DNA from: JAHEEL01 sp039715165
Lineage (GTDB): Bacteria; Actinomycetota; Acidimicrobiia; Spongiisociales; UBA5794
Direction of reading: 5' to 3'
Length of the DNA stretch: 9,899 bases
Assembly: GCA_039715165.1 (NCBI GenBank)
Contig: JBDLHX010000087.1
Span: 1 to 9,899 of the forward strand
The position numbers and the translations under genes are program-made. Shown here piece by piece: positions 4,659 through 9,899 of the stretch (positions are counted from its first letter, which is position 1; each line of letters opens with the position of its first letter). The notes beneath the pieces were generated by a model. It saw only the letters and a list, made by a program, of their open reading frames with translations, searched no databases and was not told the origin of the DNA.

Positions 4659-6601
4659 GGAGCAACTCCGGTGAGCGGGATCTCGATGCTGATCACGGTA
4701 CCTTCACCCGGCCGAGACCGGATCACGATTTCGCCCCCGAGGAGGTCGGCCCGTTCTCGCATGCCGGCCAGCCCCAGATGCCCATCATTCGCTCCGGGGG
4801 CGGCGTCCGAGTCGAAGCCTTTCCCGTCGTCGGACACGACGATCCGGACGGTTTCTTCTCGAGAGGTGACCCTGATGTGAACATGCTTCGCATCAGCATG
4901 CCGCGCAATGTTGTTGGTCGCTTCCTGGACGATCCGGAAGAGGGCGGATTCGATGTGTGACGGCAGCCGGTCGCGCTGCCCATCGACCTCGAAGCTCGTT
5001 TCGATGCCAATGTCGTTCAGACGCGACTCGGAGTACCACCGGAGGGCCGGGATCAGACCAAGATCGTCGAGGATCAAGGGGCGCTGGTCGACGATGATGC
5101 GACGAGTGTCTTCAATCAGCAATCTGACCATCTCCTTTGCCTTCGTTAGCTGATCGTGCGAAGCGCCGGCGTCTGCGGGAAGCGAGTCAGCGGCGCGCCC
5201 CAGGGCGATAGAAAGGGCCCCGAGCGTCTGCGCTGTTTCGTCGTGCAGCTCCCGGGCCAGTCGCTTCCGTTCGCTCTCCTGCGCCGTGATGATGCGACGG
5301 AGCAGATTGCCGAGCTGCGTTGTGCGCTCCTTGACACGCGACTCGAGGACCCGGTTCGCCTCTCCAACCGCCTCGTAGGCGCTGCTGATCTGCCGGCGCA
5401 TCGACTCGAAGCGGTCGGCGAGCACTCCAAACTCGTCACGGGCATTCACTTGAATCGGAGTATCGAGATCGCCGCGCCCAATCCTTTCAGCCGCCAGCGT
5501 GAGCTCTTGAGCCGGTCGGACCACAGCCCTGGTTGTGAACCACGCGACCATCATGGCGATGACGAAGCCGAGACCGCTCCACATGAAGAGCTGGGCTTTC
5601 AGCCGGCGAGGCAGCGCGAGAGCGACGTCGATCGGCTGCTCCAGTACGACGGTGAACCCGAGCTCGGCGAGGGGAACCACACCCATGACGTGGTTCTCGG
5701 AGCCGGACTCGGAAGGCACCTCGTGAAGCAGAATGACGGGTTCGAGCAGGGGCGAACGATCGAGGATTGCTGCCCAGTGAGGGCTCGGTGCCCCGGGAGC
5801 TTCGTCTCCACCGATGCCGAGAACGACGTTGCCCTGAGGACCGATCACCTCCAGGTGATAGGTGGCGTCTTCCTCGCTGCCGGATTCATCTGCCTGCCCG
5901 GGACCCGTCTGTAGATAGTCCTCGGGGTCGAAGGGTTTGGTCGAGTTGCGCGCCGACAGGTGCACGTACACCCAAACGTGTTCAGGTCCGTCATCGATTC
6001 GAGTGGCCACCGTGGCGAATCCTCCTACGGACTCGCCGGCGGGGTCGAGAATCAGGTATGCGTCACCTTCCAGTGCCCGACTCTCCGGTTGCGGGGCTGC
6101 AGTTGAGACCGTCGGCCCGGCAGCCGCCAACATCCGACCCTGTGAGTCCGTCACCTGGACGGCGTAGGAGTCGAAGAACGCGAAGGAGTCTGAGGCGGCG
6201 AGATGGTGCAGGATGCCGTCAACCAGCTGATCGAGCTCCGATCCCTCCGTTGCGGGAATCAACTCGGCTCCGAACCCTTGCACATCGGCCGCTACGTGAG
6301 TGAGGTCCCGATCCAAGATCAACGCCAGGCTCTTCGCAGTGCTGAGCCGAGCTTCGAAGACCAGGTCCGTCGCCTGATCCAGAGAGCGAAGGCCAACGAC
6401 GATCAGCAGGCCGAACATGACGATCAGCCCGACCGACACATACAGGAAGATCCGCGGCCTGATACCCACCCGATACGGACGGCGATGAGCATCCCGCTCG
6501 CCATGCGACTCAAGTGCGAGGGAGAGGCCCTCGGTGGCCTTGCTCTCTACGACCTTGATGCCTTGGCTCCTGGCAGGTAGAAGACGAGATGAGACCGCCA
6601 C
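4655..6601 (-). CDS. Membrane sensor histidine kinase, NarX/DegS-like (HisKA_3)
   Basis: The 648-residue protein has a transmembrane segment at about 51-71, a large extracytoplasmic sensor region of about 265 residues (72-335, alpha-helical start and then mixed, resembling a Cache-type fold), a second transmembrane segment (about 336-357) and a HAMP linker (358-411). A coiled region leads to the dimerisation/phosphotransfer helix with His453 in RELHDETAQ. The C-terminal ATPase has the N-box FRIVQEATNNIARHA, DDGKGFD and HLGLAGMRERADLLGG. This is the family that partners NarL-type regulators, and the next gene is exactly that. The GTG start at 6601 gives a 50-residue polar N-terminal extension with no clear ribosome binding site; an alternative start is the in-frame GTG at Val45 just before the first membrane segment. 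The signal sensed is unknown. Confidence 0.93.
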   Translation of the reverse strand: MAVSSRLLPARSQGIKVVESKATEGLSLALESHGERDAHRRPYRVGIRPRIFLYVSVGLIVMFGLLIVVGLRSLDQATDLVFEARLSTAKSLALILDRDLTHVAADVQGFGAELIPATEGSELDQLVDGILHHLAASDSFAFFDSYAVQVTDSQGRMLAAAGPTVSTAAPQPESRALEGDAYLILDPAGESVGGFATVATRIDDGPEHVWVYVHLSARNSTKPFDPEDYLQTGPGQADESGSEEDATYHLEVIGPQGNVVLGIGGDEAPGAPSPHWAAILDRSPLLEPVILLHEVPSESGSENHVMGVVPLAELGFTVVLEQPIDVALALPRRLKAQLFMWSGLGFVIAMMVAWFTTRAVVRPAQELTLAAERIGRGDLDTPIQVNARDEFGVLADRFESMRRQISSAYEAVGEANRVLESRVKERTTQLGNLLRRIITAQESERKRLARELHDETAQTLGALSIALGRAADSLPADAGASHDQLTKAKEMVRLLIEDTRRIIVDQRPLILDDLGLIPALRWYSESRLNDIGIETSFEVDGQRDRLPSHIESALFRIVQEATNNIARHADAKHVHIRVTSREETVRIVVSDDGKGFDSDAAPGANDGHLGLAGMRERADLLGGEIVIRSRPGEGTVISIEIPLTGVAP

Positions 6602-6729
6602 CGCTTCATGTCACCCGCCGGCAACGCCGCATGGAACTCAACCGTATCGAACGTGCGAACCTCCCCAGGTCTCGTCGCCAACCCTATCAACACGACCTTC
6701 CCCTCGTGGCCCGGATTTGAGCCGCCCAT
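6547..6729 (-). CDS. Possible small protein overlapping the kinase start
   Basis: A 60-codon frame from ATG 6729 to TAG 6547 begins MGGSNPGHEGKVVLIGLA and overlaps the first 55 bases of the kinase in another frame. Its residues look reasonably protein-like (VRTFDTVEFHAALPAGDMKRW), and the codon third positions are moderately GC-rich. It has no good ribosome binding site, but a candidate promoter lies just upstream and a near-leaderless transcript could start at it. I recognise no family. If it is expressed, the kinase is probably translated from within or after it; if not, this is simply the kinase leader. Confidence 0.3.
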   Translation of the reverse strand: MGGSNPGHEGKVVLIGLATRPGEVRTFDTVEFHAALPAGDMKRWRSHLVFYLPGAKASRS

Positions 6730-6737
6730 ATCGACTA

Positions 6738-6765
6738 CCTATACGCCGTCATCGGAATCCGTCAC
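6738..6765 (-). promoter_or_regulatory. Candidate promoter for the kinase-regulator genes
   Basis: On the minus strand GTGACG (6760-6765) and TATAGG (6738-6743) are spaced by 16 bases; each matches the housekeeping consensus at 4 of 6 positions. Transcription would start close to the ATG at 6729, about 130 bases before the kinase GTG. The region between this point and the nucleotidase hairpin (6775-6837) also contains competing short inverted repeats. The call is weak. Confidence 0.25.
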
Positions 6766-6852
6766 ATCCCCCGTCCGGGGCGTGCAACACCATGCCCACC
6801 ATCGCAACACGCCCGGCCGGAGATGGTCGGGGTTGCGTTTCTATGAGTCACG

Positions 6853-6882
6853 CTGGACCCGACCCCCATGGGTCGGGTCCAG
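6853..6882 (-). terminator. Perfect hairpin after the 5'-nucleotidase gene
   Basis: CTGGACCCGACCC at 6853-6865 pairs perfectly over 13 bp with 6870-6882 around a CCAT loop. It starts 16 bases past the stop codon of the nucleotidase gene, the expected place for a terminator, but no T-run follows on the minus strand. It separates the nucleotidase from the kinase-regulator genes. Confidence 0.7.
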
Positions 6883-6898
6883 ATGCAATTGGCTCCTC

Positions 6899-8683
6899 TC
6901 AGGGAAGCTCGTTCACTCTGTCGGTGCTCGGGGGAGCAACCGGGCTGAACGCTGCCAGGTAGTTGCTGAGGGCCTCGAGATCGTTGCCGCCATCGACTCT
7001 CAACGACGGGTCGATCGTGGCGAACGTGCCGAAGTTGTCTCCGCCGTCGGCGAGGAAGCTATTGGCCGTCACCATGTACGTAGCTGCCGGGTTGAGCGCA
7101 AACCCGCCAACCTCCACGTTCGTGATTGACACCGACGTGCAGTCTCCCGCCACAACCGTCTTCGATAGGTCGTAGGTGAATCCCTCCGACACACCGAGGT
7201 GCAGGAACGGCCGACTGGAGCCGAGCGGCTGGCACTGCTCCTCGAGCACCGACACGATCTGGGCGCCGGTCATCGGGAACGTGAGCACGGTATTGCCGAA
7301 CGGCTGGAACGTGAACGCCTCACCGTGCGTGACGACGCCGTCGCCTTCGCCCCCCGAATCGACGTACGTCAGGTCGGAGCGCACACCACCAGGGTTCATG
7401 AACGCAACATGGACACCGCTGGCTGATGTCGACCACGCCTGGGCGTCGGCAACCAGGTTGCCGGCCGCCGACTCGACACCGCGGTCCGATCCCGTCGGGT
7501 CGCCACCGCGAATGATGTCGGCCGTGATCGTACCGATTGGAATGCTCCCCGCCGCATCGACGAGAGGCTGCCATTTGTCGATCACGGCTGTGACCGCAGG
7601 ATCAGGCGTGATCTCGGACTGGTCCACGACGTGGTTCGTCGCCACGCTCAGATCGCGACGGATGTCATTCGTGCGCTTGTCGATGACAAGATCGAACTCC
7701 GAGACCACCCGGCCGTACGAGTACGCACTCGTGACGATGCGCGGCTCGCCGTCGGAATCGGGGAGCACACAGTTGTATGGCAGGTGCGTGTGGCCGGTGA
7801 TCAACACATCGATGGCGGGATCGAGTGCGTCGTTGATCGCGAGGATCGGCCCGGAGATGTCCACGCAGGCGTCGACGACACCGGGAGGAGGATTCTGGGA
7901 CCCGCCCTCATGCAACAACACCACGATGGCCTCAACGCCCTGGGCCTGCAGAATGGGGACGAGCGCGTTTGCCGTCTGTGCTTCGTCCAGGAACTCCCAG
8001 CCGACGATGCCTTCAGCCGCGACCAGTGTTGAGGTCGCTTCGAGCGTCATTCCGATGAAGGCGATCTTCACGCTCTCGAACTTCTCGATCCAGTACGGAG
8101 GCAGCGGAGTCTCTCCGGTCGCCTCGCTCACCGTGTTGGCGGCGAGCCACTGGAAGTCGGCGCCCGCGTACGGGGCGTCGGAGAAGTAGCAGCCATCAGC
8201 GGGGTGACACCCACCGTCCTGCATGCGGAGCAGTTCGGTGACACCCTCGTCGAACTCGTGGTTTCCGACGCTGGACACGTCGAGGCCCATCGCATTGAGC
8301 GATTCGACCGATGGTTCGTCGTGGAAGAGTCCGGAGAAGGCGGGGGATCCGCCGATGAGGTCCCCGGCGGCCACGGTCAGGCTGAACTTGTTGCCGTTGC
8401 GCAGCTCGGCGAGTTTCGCCGAGAGATACTCTCCACCACCGGCCTCTGCTCCACCCACCGTACCGTTTCCGATCGATTCGAGATGCCCGTGGTAGTCGTT
8501 GAAGGCGAGCAGTTGAACCTGCACGAGTTGGCCGGGCGGATCTGGTTTCTTGGCGGACGCCGAGTCGCCCAAGATGGCGAGCGACGTCATGGCAACCACG
8601 AAGGCTGCTACGACAGCGAGCAAGCGGCGGTGCCGCTCGAATCGTGAGCCGCGCGACGCGGCGGAGTCAACGGGTGTGGACAC
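6899..8683 (-). CDS. Secreted 5'-nucleotidase / UshA-type metallophosphatase
   Basis: The 594-residue protein starts at GTG 8683, seven bases after AAGGG (8691-8695). A Sec-type signal peptide (about 1-44: RHRRLL, a hydrophobic core, then ASA before KK) sends it out of the cell. The N-terminal metallophosphatase domain has FNDYHGH (Asp63, His65), GDLIGG (Asp108), GNHEFDEG (Asn141, His142), LLHEGG (His258) and GHTH (298-300), the full two-metal site. The C-terminal 5'-nucleotidase domain (about 375-590) has NPGGVRSD (430-437), FQPFGN (459-464) and NSFLADGGDNF, which bind the nucleotide. It should hydrolyse nucleoside monophosphates, and possibly sugar-nucleotides or 2',3'-cyclic nucleotides, for phosphate and nucleoside recovery. 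The C-terminus lacks an LPxTG sorting signal or membrane anchor, so it is free or non-covalently held. Length and domain order are normal for the family. Confidence 0.95.
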   Translation of the reverse strand: MSTPVDSAASRGSRFERHRRLLAVVAAFVVAMTSLAILGDSASAKKPDPPGQLVQVQLLAFNDYHGHLESIGNGTVGGAEAGGGEYLSAKLAELRNGNKFSLTVAAGDLIGGSPAFSGLFHDEPSVESLNAMGLDVSSVGNHEFDEGVTELLRMQDGGCHPADGCYFSDAPYAGADFQWLAANTVSEATGETPLPPYWIEKFESVKIAFIGMTLEATSTLVAAEGIVGWEFLDEAQTANALVPILQAQGVEAIVVLLHEGGSQNPPPGVVDACVDISGPILAINDALDPAIDVLITGHTHLPYNCVLPDSDGEPRIVTSAYSYGRVVSEFDLVIDKRTNDIRRDLSVATNHVVDQSEITPDPAVTAVIDKWQPLVDAAGSIPIGTITADIIRGGDPTGSDRGVESAAGNLVADAQAWSTSASGVHVAFMNPGGVRSDLTYVDSGGEGDGVVTHGEAFTFQPFGNTVLTFPMTGAQIVSVLEEQCQPLGSSRPFLHLGVSEGFTYDLSKTVVAGDCTSVSITNVEVGGFALNPAATYMVTANSFLADGGDNFGTFATIDPSLRVDGGNDLEALSNYLAAFSPVAPPSTDRVNELP

Positions 8684-8847
8684 GTGTTTTCCCTTCCCCT
8701 AAGCCCTCGATGCGAAGCGCACCGAGCAGTGCATCCGTTTCTAGCACAAACCTGCCGAGCGTGGCCCGAAACATGCGCGGGGCGGCCCAACTCGGTCTCG
8801 GACGCTGATCGCTCGTCAGGCCGGTCGGCGGGAAGCGATACGGAGTC

Positions 8848-9543
8848 CTAGCCTCGGCGGAGGAGCCCGTACAACAGCAGCAACCCGCCGCCGATCAACG
8901 CAATGAGCGCAACCGTCGACGCGATCCGGGCGATGGGGTCGATGTCGGTAGCAGCGGCGGCACCGAATGCCAGGTCCGCCGTCACCCCATTCGAGGCATC
9001 GGCGTTCATGATCACCGCCGTCCAGTCCCCGGGTTCAACCGTCCAGTCGAGCGTCAGCGGGTCGGTGCCCGCAACCGATGTCACCCAGAACGTCTCGGTG
9101 CCCGGAGCACCCGGCGTGCGCGTTCCTTCGTGCGTTGTGTAGTGGACGTCCTGGATCTGTTTCGACTCACTGTGTCTCTCCAGGTCCGTGATTTCGTCAT
9201 GAGCTACCCCGTCCAGGTATGCGTCAACGGCGCTTGTAGGGGCGACGCCCATGAAGAGCGTGTCGGGTCCCGATGCGACTCCCTGCATCCGGAGGTCAAC
9301 CGGGTCGGCTATGACAAACAGCAGGAACGCGTCGTCGGCAAGTGGCCCGTACAACCCCTTCAAGATGTCGATGTCGTCGACGACGATCGCTCGAGACGGC
9401 CGATCAAACGTGACCAGGTCGTCCATGTAGTACCCGTCCGCATCGCGACGTTCCGTCGGAGGAGACGCCATGGCGAGAACGAACACGCCGAGGATTGCCA
9501 CGACTGCTCCGACAACGATCGCTGCGGTCTTCAGGCCTGTCAT
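8848..9543 (-). CDS. Two-transmembrane protein with an external domain, unknown function
   Basis: The start is ATG 9543, eight bases after a GGAGG within GGAGGTGATC (9547-9556); a longer frame to 9642 is not used. The 231-residue protein has one N-terminal membrane segment (about 6-26) and one at the C-terminus (about 204-228, ending LLLLYGLLRRG), with about 175 residues presumably outside. Two blocks stand out: LFMGVAPTSAVDAYLDGVAH (96-115), followed by DEITDLE, and FWVTSVAG... TLDWTVEPGDWTAVIMNAD (152-182), followed by GVTADLAFGA. I recall similar blocks in many uncharacterised actinobacterial membrane proteins; the role is unknown. The domain looks beta-rich. It lies 164 bases upstream of the nucleotidase gene in the same direction; co-transcription is possible but unproven. 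Confidence 0.85.
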   Translation of the reverse strand: MTGLKTAAIVVGAVVAILGVFVLAMASPPTERRDADGYYMDDLVTFDRPSRAIVVDDIDILKGLYGPLADDAFLLFVIADPVDLRMQGVASGPDTLFMGVAPTSAVDAYLDGVAHDEITDLERHSESKQIQDVHYTTHEGTRTPGAPGTETFWVTSVAGTDPLTLDWTVEPGDWTAVIMNADASNGVTADLAFGAAAATDIDPIARIASTVALIALIGGGLLLLYGLLRRG

Positions 9544-9546
9544 CAC

Positions 9547-9556
9547 GATCACCTCC
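9547..9556 (-). promoter_or_regulatory. Extended perfect Shine-Dalgarno site
   Basis: GGAGGTGATC on the minus strand is the full complement of the conserved GATCACCTCC near the 3' end of bacterial 16S rRNA, far longer than the other ribosome binding sites in this window. It decides the start of the downstream membrane protein at 9543 and predicts strong translation initiation. Confidence 0.8.
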
Positions 9557-9827
9557 CGCGATCCGGGCCACGAGGTGTCGTGACCCTGTAACAAGCCACT
9601 CCTCCACTCTCCATCATGCCAAACAGGCGATGCAACCACCATCGGGACTGTCCCCGACTCGTCAGTCGCTACCGAACGCAGCCGCAGCAGTCAAACCCCG
9701 TGCAGAGCGGCATCACACGTAGACGGCTGCTCAAGGCAGGGTCGGGAGGGACATCGACAAGCTCTTCCATCGCCACGATCGCCACGCCGCCCGCGTACGC
9801 TGTGGATGAGCTCGCGAAGGAGCGTTC

Positions 9828-9899
9828 ATGGAGACCCGCCCGCTTCCCAAGACCCCGGATGCCCGCTCCCCCGCCGGGGCGGAGATCCGCTACCTGATG
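9828..9899 (+). CDS. 5' start of a gene, possibly a cupin-domain protein (partial)
   Basis: ATG 9828 follows GAAGGAG (9816-9822) by 5 bases, a very good ribosome binding site. The 24 codons to the window edge stay open and begin METRPLPKTPDARSPAG, then AEIRYLM. The 'PDARSPAGAEIRYL' pattern is what I would expect at the front of a small single-domain cupin, but this is recollection of a short segment and cannot be confirmed without the rest of the gene. It is divergent from the membrane-protein gene at 9543, leaving 284 bases between them that hold no other gene. Confidence 0.65.
   Translation, partial: METRPLPKTPDARSPAGAEIRYLM

Noticed and set aside
7176..8189. Plus-strand 337-codon frame opposite the nucleotidase
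   Set aside because: Long antisense frames are common opposite GC-rich genes; the minus-strand product has every catalytic motif of its family, while this one shows no recognisable domain.
9232..9252. Partial similarity between a stretch here and the palindrome at 193-212
   Set aside because: It lies in coding sequence of the membrane protein, matches only in short pieces, and does not form the same hairpin.
9642..9657. Short palindrome TCGGGACTGTCCCCGA between the divergent genes
   Set aside because: Arms of only five bases; resembles the GGGGAC-type palindromes at 125-186 in wording, but is too short to claim as an operator or repeat copy.

Overview
The window is GC-rich DNA with dense, mostly co-oriented genes, frequent GTG starts, lipoprotein signal peptides and strong hairpins without T-runs. 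Together with a lipoprotein carrying 'CMRESGVPDF'-type motifs and a two-transmembrane protein of a type I associate with actinobacteria, this points to an actinobacterium. Acidimicrobiia or a relative is a guess. No tRNA, rRNA, CRISPR array, transposase or phage gene was found.

Layout. Positions 1-44 look like the 3' end of a + strand gene. Positions 45-564 hold no credible gene but contain a cluster of GC-rich palindromes resembling dispersed REP-type elements. A + strand lipoprotein of unknown function follows (565-1179). It is convergent with a long minus-strand run, and a 19-bp hairpin lies between them. Read in transcription order (right to left), the minus-strand genes are: a two-transmembrane protein of unknown function (9543-8848); a secreted 5'-nucleotidase/UshA-type metallophosphatase (8683-6899); a sensor histidine kinase (6601-4655) overlapping by ATGA a NarL/FixJ-type response regulator (4658-3993); a lipoprotein with two tandem cupredoxin domains, each with a full set of type-1 copper ligands (3868-2891); a PLP-dependent class V aminotransferase-fold enzyme (2693-1656); and a 78-residue cysteine-rich small protein (1509-1273). 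At the right edge, 9828-9899 is the start of a divergent + strand gene, possibly a cupin.

How they may work together. The kinase and regulator are clearly one two-component system with a large extracytoplasmic sensor. The cupredoxin lipoprotein lies directly downstream, after a 124-nt gap that contains an ECF-sigma-like promoter, so control of a surface copper/redox protein is a reasonable but unproven idea. The nucleotidase would recover phosphate and nucleosides outside the membrane. The aminotransferase has its own possible leaderless promoter and is separated from the cupredoxin gene by a strong hairpin, so it is probably transcribed separately.

The most unusual items are the tandem two-copper-site lipoprotein, the palindrome cluster at 125-300 with mutually exclusive pairings, and the cysteine-paired repeat lipoprotein at 565-1179. 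Nothing here amounts to a clearly new defence or mobile system.
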